Counted from the stretch's first letter, positions 1 through 13,654 are shown. The stretch is DNA of 64,000 nt from Plasmodium coatneyi (GCF_001680005.1 NC_033567.1:4092001-4156000), one strand, 5' to 3'. Numbers and translations are program-made. Notes: generated by a model from the letters alone, not told the origin.

Positions 1-3000
1 ATTATATGCAGGTGTGAACATCCGATAGACGCAACGTAAAAAAAAACAACGCAACAACGTAATTTGAAAAAACCATGTGCAATAATGTTTCGGGGACGAT
101 CACATTGTGTAGGTGGTAACCCCATTTGGAAGTGTGCACGGCGGACCTTGCCAAGGGGGAGCACGCAAAAATTACAAATTTCACATTTTACAACAACGAC
201 GGTGAAACACAAATAAAAAAAAAAATTCAAATAGCCATGCAGCGTGGGCGACTATAATATGTAGAAGTGCAAGAATAACAGTATATGTGCACATTTTGCA
301 AGCCCATGTGGAGAGAATTAAAAAAAAAAGAAGAAATTTTTATATCAATGCAAAAGAGTCACGGAGGAGAAATGCAAACACGGGCTACATATTGGTTCAC
401 TCTCTCGCTGCAACAGAACGCTGCTCTGTTTTTCCCTTATGTTCATATTTCTCTTAAAACTTACGGCATGTTTGGAAAATGCTTGTTGAAAATAAAATAT
501 GGGGGAGGCGTGAGAAACTTGGTGAAAGTTTTTCTCGAAATGGAATATGCTACACAATATATGTGCTACGTAAATGTTGGTGAATTTGCTATTTTTCCTC
601 AATATTTAAGAGAAATTTATAAACATGTTTAATTTATAAATATAATTCCTATTTGGAATGATATAAAAAAATGACCTCAAAAAAAGGCGTTACGCAGGAA
701 AAAGTACATATCGTACTGTTTTTCTTTTACATACATGTATAGCACTGTTTTTTTATTTATGTATGCATAAATAAAAACATAAATTGTTTCAAAATGAGCA
801 TATTTTATTAAATTTAAAATTGTGCTTAAAGGGTGAACTTTGCGTTTATAAAATGAATTCAAATCCGTTTCTTTCACTTTTTAAAAAAACTGTTCATATG
901 TACATTCATTTCATTTGAAATATATATATATTTTTTTTTTTCTTAACCGCAGGAAAAAAAGTCAATATTTTTTATTTTCATAAGAAAAATAAAAAGGGGG
1001 TGGTGTTTCGCAGTCATGCATACATATATATATGCATACGTGTACATTATTTTATGTATAATAATACAATACGGTGCATGGCATACCTTGCATAATTGAA
1101 GTACCAGATGTTATTTACATAGGTGATATATAACGCTGTTTGTCGTGTTGGGCTTGTTGCGTATGTAACCCTTACAGGGTATACCATGGTCGTAGCATTT
1201 CGAATGAGGGGCTGTGATGCGTTCACGGTGTATGATGCATTATTTATACTGAATTATATATATATATTAATTGTTCGGGCATGACGGAAAAAACGAAACG
1301 GTTTTGCTGCAAGCAGGGAAAGGGGGGCTTTTTTTTTTTTTTTTTTTTTCGTGCTCATATCATATACTTACAATGACTGCCCCGCCCCGTAGGTCACCTG
1401 CACGAATGATAATCGCCCCGTGCATCAGATTGTATGCAGTTTTCAGTATACCTAATGTTTGCATACATTCCTACATTTTTGCGAATAAACTTATTCCGTC
1501 AAAATGTACATTTGTATATACAAGGTAATGCTGCCTCTGCCGTACATTTATGCAGCGCCCCGCAATGTCGCAAAATGGAATACCGCTAAAAGCGCGACTT
1601 CCAAAAAAAAAATCACCGTTGCGGCGATTACGCCTGGAACGAATATTTAATGGGGTATCTACATGACCCCAGATAGGGCAAAGGAAGCATCGAAAATTGT
1701 TTTTAGTGTACGCACAACAAATAATGATAAATGGAAAAAAATGTTGTTAGAAAAGTTCGTCAGAGAGGATGAAAAAAAAGGAAAAGGCCTATATTATGTT
1801 AGAATGCTCTATGACTGAAATGGAAAAACAAATAAATTTTCTTGCAAACTGTGTGTTGGTAAAAAAAAAGCAATGAGGGCCACAAAAGGGATGCATTAAA
1901 TGTATGGGAAGCATATAAATGTTGTGACACCTTGTGGAAACTACTTTTTCTTTTTTTTTTTCGTGAAAAATCCTTCCTTTTCGTCATAATGGGGGAAAAA
2001 CACTTGATGCATATCTTTAAATACGCCACAGTTTGGCTAAAATGGAAAATTGTGCATTGTACAAATGGTTTGCTAATTATATTGTGCCTTTATTTTAACG
2101 TGACGAATGTCCCACCTCTGCACATGATACAGAGCATGCCGCACACGCATAATAATTAATCGGTTTATGAGCAGACGCCTATTCGCGCGTTGCAAGCTAT
2201 TTTGATATGTAGACAATTTTGAAGGTAACCTGCTTGTATGCTTGAACGTTCACATTTTTTTATGTACCCCATACGAGATGGTAAAATAGCGCTGACACTT
2301 TAAGACGTAAAGAAGGGGGACGGTTCGAAGGGAAAATATTATTCACTCGAAATTATAAGAAAAGTCTTACGCCGAACTTTCCTCATGTTAATATTACGGG
2401 GAGTATCATCTGCACGTTTTACACACAAAATGGAGGAAGAAGTTCGTACATTGAGTTTTCCCAAAGTCAATTGAAAATTTGGGCAAGGTCACAAAATTTG
2501 TCACATGTTTGTAGTTTTTTTTTTTTTTTTTTTCTAGCCATTTTGTGGCTGGTAAAATATCCCGCCAGTTTACTTTCCCATTGACATAAAAATTTATATA
2601 CACGCAAAAGGCTGTTACTTACATTGTTTACCACGCGATATATGGAAATTTTTTCGTCGAAGGGGGAGAAGAAAAGGGAAAAAAATTCTATATATTTTTC
2701 GAATTTCGAATGGGGGAACGTTTTTCCCCCACCTCCACTACCTTCGTGTTTTAAGCCCCCAAAGGGGTAGATTGTAGGAACGAAATTAACTGGCATTTTC
2801 AGTTCCCCCACCAACACATGCTTCATATTTGGACATTTTCAGCAAAAGGTGTTTCCAAACGGGTTGGTTTAAAAAAATAATCCTTCAGGTGCAAATGTTA
2901 ACTGTGTAAACCACTCATAAAAATTGTGAGCATCGCTAATTTTTTTTGTGAATAGGTACCAGGTGCGCTACTCGTTAAGGATGCTAATTGGAATGCACTA

Positions 3001-3681
3001 AAATTGAAGGCTGTGCGATAATCATGGGCAAACTAACCGGTTTCATTTTTTGCACCACTCGTTTATGAACTATTTTCACGCATTCTGCGTTTTTCGAAGC
3101 ACTTTTCAGCGTGTCCCCATGTGCATTGAGGAGGTGTATTACTTTTTTGTGTGCTCCCCAAATGTTGGTCCAAGTGAAGTCTAAAGGTATGCATGTAAAA
3201 GTACAAAAAAAGTGAGCAATCTCTACAACATTTTTTTTTGGGGGGTTCCTTTGGGGGTTAACTCATTTTGCTTTAATGTGGTAACTTTTTTGTCATCCAT
3301 GTTATGTGCATTACTTGGTGAAAGGCAAATGTGGTGCAAAATAAATTGAATTTTTTTTTTCCCCCAAGCGTGCAATGTATTTTTTTTGTTTATTTTCTTT
3401 TTCTTTTTTTTTCTCTTTGAGCCACTTCTTTCCAAAATTGCAATGCATATGGCTTCCAAACTTCGAGCATGTCGAGATAACACAAAATGTTGACACATAG
3501 GATGCATCAAATCCACACGCACGTATCTAATCGTAGGAACGTTTTTACCACTTGTGGGGGGGGTGTCCGAAGAGTTCTGCATGGGAAAAGGGAAACACAA
3601 ACGTGGCAACATGTATGCTGTAGATAGATCGAATCATTTTTGAACGCGCGTAACACACTTCTCATCCAGGGAGACATATTA
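1..3681. other. Long interval with no recognisable gene, upstream of the RAP gene
   Basis: I see no supported gene here. The open frames are short, often overlap open frames on the other strand, and owe part of their length to poly-Lys/Phe coded by A or T runs. Visible sequence features are an AT dinucleotide stretch near 1255-1267, a T run at about 1329-1349, and two direct copies of ATGCATAC at 1016-1023 and 1032-1039 separated by an AT repeat. The interval probably holds the 5' UTR and promoter of the RAP gene, and perhaps those of a divergent gene off the left edge; this is inference. It is long for this parasite group, so a noncoding RNA is possible but not shown. Confidence 0.5.
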
Positions 3682-6600
3682 ATGTTGAGGGGGGGAGGTC
3701 TTACCAGCAAGGTGCTAAAAATAGGAAAACGTTGGTTGGCTGACAAGGAAAGTGCTTTTTTTACCACAAACAGAAATAAAGGAACAAAAAATGCCTTATC
3801 CAAATGTATTGAAATTAACAAGGCAATTCTGAAAAATGAAAATATTCTCGAAATAGTAAAAATAATAAGGAAGAACGAAAAAAATGCCAATATAATTAAT
3901 TACGTAACGTATGTGCACCGGTTAATGCAAATAATATGCAGCAGGAAGGATGACCCCACTTACTTAAAACGTATAACATATATCCATGACGAAATAGAGG
4001 AAAAAATTAGCATCATTTTTCAGTATTTTATTGACCAAAAGAAAAGTGTTAAAATTAATAACTACAACAAAAGACTCTTTTCTTCCTTCATATGGTCCCT
4101 TAGTAAGTATGCCAGTCTTTTCCAAGGTGGTGACACCAGGCACCTCTTTGCCAGTACGGTGCCTCACAATGATTTCGCACATCCGTGTAAGGGTGAAGTG
4201 GAGTGGCTGAAAAGGGTTCTTGTCTTAAATGGGCAGGGGGAGCATGTCAGTGGTGTGTACCTGTCGGGGGGTTATGATGGAGACGGTACGGTTAGAAGTA
4301 TTCCTCTGAAGACAAATACTCCCCAAGGGGAGGAAAACCAACACGATGGAAAAAATTGCCCCCGCGAAGCAGTCAGGGGAAGCCCCACCCCATGTAATAA
4401 GTTCAGCCTCTTATGCTACTATGCAGACGCGTATTTACCATCCTTAAATCCCTCTCGATATGTCCTTGTGCTTTGGTCATTAAGCAAGCTGAATAAACAT
4501 TACAAAGAATTACACGAGCGATACTACGAGAGGAGTACGAATCTCTTGCCTCTGCTAAAGAGTAAGGAACTGATAATGCTTCTATATAGCTACTCCTATG
4601 TAAATTATTCAAACTTACATTTTTACGTAAAAGTGAAAAACTTTATTATGCGAAGAAATGTATATAAGGAAATAGTCCATGCGAGGGAGTACGAATCTGT
4701 GGTCAACATGCTTCTGTCATTTTCGAGGCAAAATATATTTCCCCAAGATTTACTCGAAAGCACAGTAGACCAGATTTTACACTCGAAGGATTTTTTGAAA
4801 TGGATAAAAAGTAAGGATCTAATAACCCTCCTCTTTTGCCTATGCAAATTTCCGTTTTTATACACACCAGTGGGAACCCCCCTTGGAGCGCTAAAAGGAG
4901 GGGAAACAAATATATGGGCAAGAAAAAATATCTTTTTGTATCAATTGCTAAAAAAGGAAATTATGAATAGGTGCGCTGAAAGGAGGAACCCAAGTGGGGG
5001 GGATACACTTCAGACGGAGGAAAAAAATACACACAAAGAGGTACCAGTCTACATGATCACCTACTCCCTGGAAAACTTAATTTTAATCATATGGTCGTTA
5101 AGTCTTAAATATATATACTCAGCAAAATTGTTCCTCTGTTGCTTTACTAAGTTATCAGATTATTTGAAAAATCAAAACTACCTGAACAGTTCATATCCCA
5201 TGTTGACGAATTTTTATTTATCCCTTCTGTCCTTCTTGCTAGAAGATGGGAAGATAATTGATCTATATTTTAACAGAGCAGAATTAAATGCCCTACGTGT
5301 TTTGCATAACAATGTCGACACCTTTGAAAGGCATTTTGGGACATTCAAAAAGGCGATAAACATGAATGGAAGGAAACATGACGTGGAGGTGTCCGGCATG
5401 CATAAGGTTATATACAATTTGGTCTCCAACCTTCTTAAGGGGAAAGAAAATGTAGCTGTTTTATTGGAACATAAAAACGCGGTGAACTTGTCTGTGGATA
5501 TTTTGCTCCTTCAAAAGGGGAACACTACAAGGCAGGAGAACGAACATTGTGGGGAGGCTCCACGTGGTGAATTCTTATGTGAAGTGATGTTACCCCATGG
5601 CCGGACGGGGAATGAACAGGCTTATCACAGCAACAAGGAAGGTACGGCGAAATGTGTAGGGTTTGCAATAGGGAAGAGCAACGCGGCTATTGGTTCCCCA
5701 TTCCAAGTACCCCCCAAAAGCACATCACTAGGCGCGCATCAAAAGCGTGACTATCACAGCAGCGCCGAAAATGATAACATAAAAAGTGACACTTACATTG
5801 AAGAGGCAATCAACGTGAGTGTACCGTTTGAGAAGACAGATATTCCAACCAATGAGGTAAGAAGTAGTTTGCTCCTCTTCATCGAAAGAATAAAAAGTGC
5901 GAATGACAAAATGGACACCAAGGAATTGAAAAAAATATTTAAAGATGTGCTAACCTTCCTTGGGAAATACTCTACCCATATGAAGGAGCAGGACATTGTT
6001 AGTTTTTTTTATAAATTTTCTGCCCTTTTTCCGCGACTATGTGAGTTAAGGGAGTGTAATAGGATGGTCAATCGTGGTGGCGAAGAATTTTTAAGAATTT
6101 TTTCCTACTTCCATGGATACACCACTAACACGTTTTTTCAAAGTGTGAACACGAAGAAGGCGCATTATCTGCTTGATGTGTGCTGGGTCTACTTCCGATA
6201 CATGAAATATTTTTGTACTTTATCCAGGGAAGGGAATCCAGATAGGCCTAGAGACAGAGAAAGCGTAACAGGAATGACAACTAAGAAAAGGCTATCCGCC
6301 GAAATAAAAAAAATTGTAAACATATTCGACCACGTTGTAATGAACAAAATGATAAGCGACCAAATGATAGCAAAAATGTCGTCCAAAAATATGGCCCACC
6401 TTATTTCCATTTTTTTCCACATTAACAATTCGAGTATGGTGGAACATTTAAAAAAAAATAATTTTCACAATGTTCATTTTACCGTGAAGGATATTCTCCT
6501 AATTTTGAGTGCTTTAACCAAATCCGATTTTGAATGGAAAATTGAACGAAGCTATTTTTGCAATAAATTTATTGAGCATATAGACACCTGCGGGGTGCGG

Positions 6601-8825
6601 GACTTGGTGGAGTTTACCTATCTATGCGCGGAGTTGAAATGCAGCAGTGAGCTTATTAGTACGCATATTAGAGATAAGGTTAACTCGTGTGGTCCTCTCC
6701 AACAGTTTGGAAAGCAGACATACGTGGAGAGAAGAAGCCACTCCTATGGGATGGTATCGGACGTTTCTTCTACCCCCTCCGGTCAAACAAAATTCATTGA
6801 AACCTTCGAACAGGATGAGCTAGCCCTTTTCGTGAGGAACTGCTACCGAATGCACTGCTTTGATCGACATTTTTTTGACACACTGTGCGATGAGGCGCTG
6901 AGGAGGCACAGCACGCTGAGTGCGAAAAATCTGTGCATTGTGCTGCCCTGCTTCGCACGCGTTTATTGTCTGTACGGGGTGGGTGCGTATTCCCCCAGTG
7001 GAAGGAGCGGGGGAAGAGAGCCCCTCAGACGAAGTGAATATTCTGACCACGCTGACCAAGCTGACCAAGCTGACCAAGCTGACCAAGCTGACCAAGCTGA
7101 CCAAGCTGACCAAGCTGACCAAGCTGACCAAGCTGACCAAGCTGACCAAGCTGTTCAGTTGGCTCATACCAGTGACCATCTCGATGCAGACATGTCCTTC
7201 TGCAGATACGACGTTCCCCCATCCCTAAGGAAACTCGCAAAGTACGCGGAGACGAAAATACTCTCCTGCAGAAACCCCAATTTGTTCAACCTGGCATATT
7301 TAATGGAGGCATTTACGCTGCTCAAAGTTGAAAACAAAAGGGCGTACGCTTTATGCGTGAAGGAAGTAGGAATTAACATACGAAAGGGAGCCACAAACGA
7401 AGGAGAGAAGAAAAGACACACTTGGGGAGATACAGATAAGGAGGTAAAATTGCTGGGGAAAATTCTATGGTGCATGTCGTATTATCATAAAACGGAATTT
7501 ACCTTGGCAGGAAAAATTACCAACTTTTTGCTAACCAAAAGGATATACCAAAATGTAACCCCTGAAAATTTTATTTCCATTTTTTTGTACTACATAAAAT
7601 CGAGAGTATACAACAGAAGGTTGTTCCATAAAATGGGCCAAGCTGTCACAAGGAGCATAACTCTGCGTGATTATTTTATTGATCAGGAGGGTAAACGGAG
7701 GGGAGGCTTCAAGTTGAGTGTCATCACAGAACTGTATGGAACCATGGCATGGGTGTACGCATTTACCTGTTGCTATGCAGAGCAGGTGGAACATAGTACC
7801 AATAGGAAGGAAAAGAATAAAAGACAAAAAATGGAAATAAAAAATGATCAACTATTTTTAAAAAAAATATACACCTTCCTGTTAAGTGAAATTAAAATTC
7901 TCCACAAATATAAAGGAGTTACCTTTTTACTTTTAGCAAGATATTTATGGGGCGTTGCAATTGTAAATTTAGCAAATGAAGAAATAGCACATTTTATTAA
8001 CGCCTACAATTGGAATACTGTAAATGTAAGGGAACAAAATTATATGCACTTACATATGATTGTTACCTTTTGGTTAAGGTTAAAATATTCCCATTATGAT
8101 TTTCACCTTTGTGAGGATTTTCTCACTTTGAAGGATCATATTATGAGCCTACTTGGGAAAAAAAAAAAAAAATTACAAAATGGCCACCATAATACTGCTA
8201 GCGAGAATATATCAGATTTCCACCAACAGGTATGCGAAATATTAGACAAATTTGGAGTGAAATACGAAAATGAGTACATGGCGCAGGAACTTTTGTCCAT
8301 CGACTTGGCCATAAGGGATGACACAACGGGGGAAAAAATTGCCGTTGAGGTGGATGGCCCATCACACCATTTGGTACTTTTGGACGAGACCGACACGAGG
8401 GCTAAGAAGTAAGTGCCCAAATTGGGGTTATCAAAATGATACCATTCGTGGGACAGCCAACTGCTGCAACTTCATGAGCGATGTTCCACAGTGATCAACC
8501 CTTCGCGTAATTAACCTCGCCTCTTCGCCAAGTGTGCTTCCCCTCCCCCCAATTATATTAGTCTACTCGCCTATACCCTGGTCCTGCACATCGATACTAT
8601 TTTTCTTTGCACGTTTACCTCCCCCGCAGGATGTATGCCCCATGTGGAACAACCCATTTTAAGAACTGTCTTTTGAGGGAAATGGGCTGGACCGTCATCA
8701 ACATCGAAGTGCATGTGTGGAATAAACTCAGGAAAGAAGAGAAGGACGCTTACGTGGTGGGCAAACTGACAAATTGTAGTGAGAGCCTTAAAAATTACTT
8801 TGCGAAGTGGGCCTCACCGAATTGA
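3682..8825 (+). CDS. RAP domain protein, probably mitochondrial, 2 exons, 1640 aa
   Basis: Exons are 3682-8408 and 8630-8825, joined across a GTAAGT...CCCCCGCAG intron that falls inside the conserved domain and keeps the frame. The last ~100 residues form a RAP domain, with the core EVDGPSHH just before the intron and a Trp/Ile-rich strand (GWTVINIEV) after it. RAP proteins are RNA-binding factors of mitochondria and plastids, greatly expanded in apicomplexans, where they are linked to organellar rRNA and transcript processing. Most of the preceding protein is alpha-helical, as in helical-repeat (FASTK/octotricopeptide-like) RAP proteins. The frame continues upstream only to a TTG, so I chose the first ATG at 3682. 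It gives a basic, acid-poor N-terminus suited to a mitochondrial presequence. A tandem ADQ repeat interrupts the middle. The RNA target is unknown. Confidence 0.88.
7051..7149 (+). repeat. Coding 9-bp minisatellite, 11 units of gctgaccaa
   Basis: Eleven head-to-tail, essentially perfect copies of gctgaccaa encode (Ala-Asp-Gln)11 inside the RAP protein, preceded by a partial unit (gaccac). Because the unit is 9 bp, copy-number change keeps the reading frame. The array has no stop in the other two plus-strand frames or on the minus strand, so it also produces repetitive spurious open frames. It lies in a hydrophilic spacer between helical segments, which explains why it can be tolerated. Confidence 0.97.
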
Positions 8826-9865
8826 TTCGTGTGACGCCCCTTCGAGTATGCCAAAAGGGGGGAAAGAAGAACGAATTTTCTTTCCCTTCGCGCCTTCACT
8901 TGCGTGGATACCTTATTTGTGTGCCTTTTTAACTCCAGCCTGATTTGCAACGATGCGTTGTTCTGCCAAGGTGGCAGTTTTTACCTGCTTAATTTTAGAC
9001 AAAAGGGAATCGTGACGATTTTGCTACAGTGGGCAGGCGTTCCGCGAGGACAAGCGCATGTATTCGTTTTTTTTTTTTTTTGTTTTTTTTTTTATCCATT
9101 TTGTGTCTTTATTTTGACCCTCCCTTAGTATGGCAACACCGCGGGGGTGATACCTGTATGTACATTCAAACGGAGCACCAAATGGGAAAAAAAAAAAAAA
9201 AAGAGGGAGCCAATTCCCGTTACACACCCGCATAGGGGCATTTAAACACATGTGTACGTTGTATATGTTACGACCATATCCCTGTGGATGATCTAACTTA
9301 TGGCAGGGAAGCCCACTTAGTGGATTTGTTTGCATCATTAAGTTGATGTTTTTTTCTCCTACGTATTTATAAATATACACTACTGAATGGGCAAAGGGTA
9401 TTTCTTCTTAATTTTGTTTGCTTATTTTTTTTTAATTTTTTTTTTGTTTGTTTGTTTGTTTTTCTTTCCGATTTTTAACTTTTGTCAAGTTTAACGCACG
9501 CTTTGGTGGAGTTGCGGAAATATCCATCAACAAATGTTTCTTACAGGAGATTTATTCGTTCTCTGTCCACAACTAACGATTTTAAAATTTTGTTCTTAAC
9601 TTGTGCTTGTTCTGTTTAGTTAGATTTTGTAACGTTTGTCTTTTTTTTTTTTTGTGTGTCCAATTTTGCCTGCAATTGTGTAGGACGGGACTGGACACGA
9701 CTGCACGCTTGTTGTATGCAAAGGTGCCCATATACGTGCGGACGTGGTGGAGAAACGGCGCATTCGCAGGCAAAGAGGAGTGTAACGGGTGGAACTTAGA
9801 GATTGTACCCTTAACAGCGGAGCACTAGGAAGGAGATACTCGCAAAACCACCAGGGAAAGAAACA
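8826..9865. other. Intergenic region between RAP and transhydrogenase genes
   Basis: No gene seen. It holds two long T runs around 9069-9093, an A run near 9188-9202, and a TTTG tetranucleotide repeat at about 9446-9463. It should contain the 3' UTR of the RAP gene and the promoter and 5' UTR of the transhydrogenase, since both genes run in the same direction. Confidence 0.6.
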
Positions 9866-12800
9866 ATGAGAGCAATGTTGAAGACAATTATCATCCTGCT
9901 GGTCGCACTGGCGATGAATTATGCGAGGTGCAAATCGAGTTTAAGGAACCAGCTGGCAAGCCCGCACGGACCGGCCGAAAACAGCAGTAGCTTTTTCCAA
10001 ATAAAACTCCCCGAAATTAGTATCCCGCCGATTTCGAGTAACCTTGGAAATTATAAAGACTATGAGGGAGGAAGAAATGGAGGCGGATGGGACAGTGGCA
10101 AAGTGGAGTTATCGTCCTATTCGTTCGTTCCGTCGTTATTAAATGCGGTTTATTTATTTTCTGCCTTATGTTTCATCCTCTGTTTGACTGGCTTGAATAA
10201 CCACAAGACTTCCAAAAGGGGGAATGTACTAGGGTTTATAGGAATAGTTGCAGCAATAGTGGTGACCTTTAGCCAAGTAGGGTTTGGATTCAGATATGAA
10301 TTATTTTTTATCATAGTAATACCAGCCATAAGTATAGGATTATTTATAGCCCACCATGTGAGCATGGTTCAGATGCCCCAGTTGGTAGCACTATTTCATA
10401 GCTTCGTCGGATTAGCAGCATTATTTGTAGGCTTTTCTAAATACCATTCGGAATATTTTGAGAATTACGAAATGAGCACAATACATTTGGTTGAACTTTA
10501 TTTAGGAACCTTCATCGGTGCAATAACTTTTATCGGGTCGTTAGTAGCAGCGGGAAAATTAAGTGGTACTCTAGACAGCAAATCTTTAAATTTGAAAATA
10601 AAAAAAGTCATAAATATGGTATGTATTATAATTATCATCATTGTTGGATATTATTTTGTTCAGGTTAAATCGATTTATTTGAAAACATTGTGTCTGTATG
10701 TTTCTTTCGTCGTGGATTCATTTTTGGGGTTCCACTTAGTTGCATCCATCGGTGCTGCAGATATGCCTGTCGTCATTAGTGCATTGAATTCTTACTCCGG
10801 ATTCGCTACAGCTATTAGTGGATTTCTCCTTCATAACAATTTGCTAATCATATCAGGATCCCTTATTGGTTCTTCAGGGGCTATATTATCCTACATTATG
10901 TGCATAGGAATGAACAGAGACATTTTCAACATTATCCTAGGTGGGTGGGACGACTATGATGAATTAGGTGGCGGATCAGTTCAGCAGGATAAGATAAATA
11001 AACGGGTAAATTCTACCACACATAAGTATGTTGCAGAAAATTTAATTAACGCAAGAAATGTTGTAATCGTTCCAGGGTATGGCACAGCTGTTAGTAAATG
11101 TCAGAGAGAATTGGCTGAAATTTGCATCATACTGAAGTCGAGAAATGTGCAGGTGAATTTTGCCATCCACCCTGTTGCAGGAAGAATGCCAGGACATTTA
11201 AATGTCCTTCTAGCTGAAGCAAATATTCCCTACAATATTGTCAAAGAAATGAATGAAATTAACTCATCTATTGATAAGGCTGATATCGTTTTGGTAGTGG
11301 GGGCTAACGACATTGTGAACCCGTCCTCTTTAGACCCCTCCAGCAAAATTTATGGAATGCCAGTCATCGAGGTATGGAAAAGTAAGCAAGTAATTATTTT
11401 AAAAAGGAGCTTAAACACAGGGTATTCGGCGATAGACAATCCGCTCTTCTACTTTACCAACAGTTATATGCTTTTCGGCGATGCGAAACATTCGACCAAT
11501 CAAATTTTAACCGTTCTAAGTGACTACACTAGTCATAAATATCCAGAGGTTTCCCTGTCGGATGAGCAGCATGATGATGAGAAGGATGAAGTGCGTTCTT
11601 TGTGCTTCCTTTCGGAGGGCTCCTCCACCGGGAGTAGGGACAATTTGGAGGCGCTCTCAGAGCAGTACCCCAAGGCGAGGAGGGTCATCGGGCTGGTGAA
11701 GGAAGACACGGGGGGGACACAAAAAGGGGGATCAAATAATGGAGATGAAAAAGGGGGAAACACCAAAGAGGGAATAGAAGGAACGTCTTGTACCCCCGGA
11801 ACTGCAAATGTCAATTTGTCTATAGTCCCCCTGACGCCCAAGTTTGTCCCAAAGTTAAAAAAAATGGGCTTCCGAATATTGGTAGAAAAAGACATAGGAA
11901 GGAGCATCATGATAGAAGACCAGGAATACGTTAATTACGGCGCGGAAATAGCTTCGAAGGAGGATGTCCTCAGGCAGAGCAATATCCTACTGAAGGTGGA
12001 TCCACCGAGTGAGGAGTTCATAGTGAAAGTACCAAATAACACAGTCCTAATTAGCTACCTATGGCCAAGCATCAATAAAGAGCTACTTCAAATCGCTGTG
12101 CAGGATGAAGAAAAAAATAACATCACCTATATGGCAATTGACGAAGTCCCTAGGTCCACACGGGCTCAAAAAATAGACATCAGAAGTTCTATGAGTAACT
12201 TACAAGGATACAGAGCTGTTATAGAAGCCTTTTTCATGCTCCCAAAGTTTAGTAAATCGTCTACCACGGCTGCTGGAAAAATTAACCCCGCTAAAGTTTT
12301 CGTCATAGGGGCAGGGGTAGCAGGGTTGCAAGCCATTATAACTGCGAAGAGTATGGGTTCTATTGTATACTCACATGATAAGAAAGCGTCCACTGAGGAG
12401 GAAGTGAAGAGCTGTGGTGGAATATTCATAAAAATCCCATCATCAGCACATGGAGAAAAGAACGAACCAGCGAAAGATGAAGAAAAAACGAACGACGATT
12501 TTTTAACCATACAAAGTAGGATTTTCAAAAGGGTTATCAGCAAGTGCGACATTTTAATCTGCTCTGCATCTGTGCCTGGAAAAACGTCCCCCAAATTGGT
12601 GACCACAGAAATGATAAAACTAATGAAGAGGGGAAGTGTGGCCGTGGATTTGTCTACAGAATTTGGAGATAAGCAAAATGGTTGGGGAGGAAATATCGAA
12701 TGTTCAGTGTCAAATAGAAACGTTATCATCAATGGTGTTCATGTGTTAGGTAGAGATAAAATTGAAAGAAATATGCCACTGCAGGCGTCTGATTTGTTTT

Positions 12801-13654
12801 CCATGAATATGATAAATCTGCTAGATGAAATGGGAGGAGGATTACAATTTACAGTCGATACGAATAATGATATTGTGAAAGCGCTCGTTGTTGTGAAGGA
12901 TGGAAAAATTCTGTACGCACCTGACAGATCAGTCGAAAAATTTGTTAAAAGTGAGAGTGTATTTTTGACGGACCAAAGGGAAGAAAATCAACTTGTTTCC
13001 AAAAAAACGATAAAATATCCGACGGGTACACGCATAACTGAAAAGTTTATCGAGTCAGATATGCTCTTTTACATTTCCCTAATTTGTGCACTTATGGTTA
13101 CCCTACTGACGGGCACCATTTTTTCACAGTCAGATTTGCACCATTTGTTTTTATTTACTTTGTCTATCATCGTTGGCTACTTCTGCGTGTGGTCCGTCAC
13201 GCCTTCATTGCATACTCCGCTCATGTCCGTCACGAACGCGGTAAGCGTGGCCCATTCGCTTTGCGGTGACGCCATTTGCATGAATCTACCTGCGTATGCG
13301 TGTGCAGACAAACGGACATACCCACATATGCACGTCTTTACGACCTCCCCTCCTGCAGCTCTCCGGTGTTATAATTATCGGAAGCATGATTGAGTACGGC
13401 AGTGGCTTCAGAAGTCTCAGTTCTGTCCTGTCGATGATGGCCACCTTCTTGTCTGCTGTGAATCTTTCAGGTATGACTCACCAGCGTACCATCTATAATG
13501 CCATCCTGATGAGAGGAGGCATACCCCCCGAGAACGGACACGTTGGTGCGCCCACAAAAAGGATCCCTATATGAGAGTGCCATTTTCCCTTTTTTCCAAA
13601 CCTTTAGGCGGATTTTACGTCACCAAGAGGATGCTGGACATGTTTATCAAATAG
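9866..13654 (+). CDS. NTH: NAD(P) transhydrogenase, beta-alpha fusion, 3 exons, 1177 aa
   Basis: This membrane enzyme couples hydride transfer between NAD(H) and NADP(H) to proton movement. Exons are 9866-13240, 13359-13470 and 13608-13654, all in phase. Residues 1-22 form a signal-peptide-like hydrophobic start. Residues ~88-370 are the PntB membrane domain. Residues ~395-560 are the NADP(H)-binding domain III, with VPGYGTAV, HPVAGRMPGH and GANDIVNP. Residues ~625-1000 are the NAD(H)-binding domain I, with RAQKIDIRSSMSNLQGYRA and the GAGVAG nucleotide loop. The C-terminus holds the PntA membrane helices, with TPLMSVTNA followed across the splice by LSG and ending GGFYVTKRMLDMF. The beta-before-alpha order is the inverse of bacterial PntA/PntB and animal NNT, and matches protist enzymes. 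A low-complexity insert of about 45 residues splits the start of domain I. From memory, the rodent-parasite orthologue localises to the crystalloid of ookinetes. Confidence 0.95.

Noticed and set aside
285..632. 115-codon open frame on the plus strand in the left gene-free interval
   Set aside because: It has no recognisable domain, overlaps an open frame on the opposite strand, has no splice partner that extends it, and its length is within chance for this composition.
2467..2826. 119-codon minus-strand frame
   Set aside because: Part of it is poly-Lys coded by a homopolymer run, and the remainder shows no family-like pattern.
3640..3681. Extension of the RAP protein upstream of ATG 3682
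   Set aside because: The frame begins at a TTG, which is not a normal start in this organism, and there is no ATG before 3682 in that frame.
6820..7240. Repetitive open frames (LTK, LVS and LGQ repeats) over the ADQ array
   Set aside because: They are shadows of the 9-bp minisatellite, which is open in several frames; only the ADQ frame is part of a long conserved protein.
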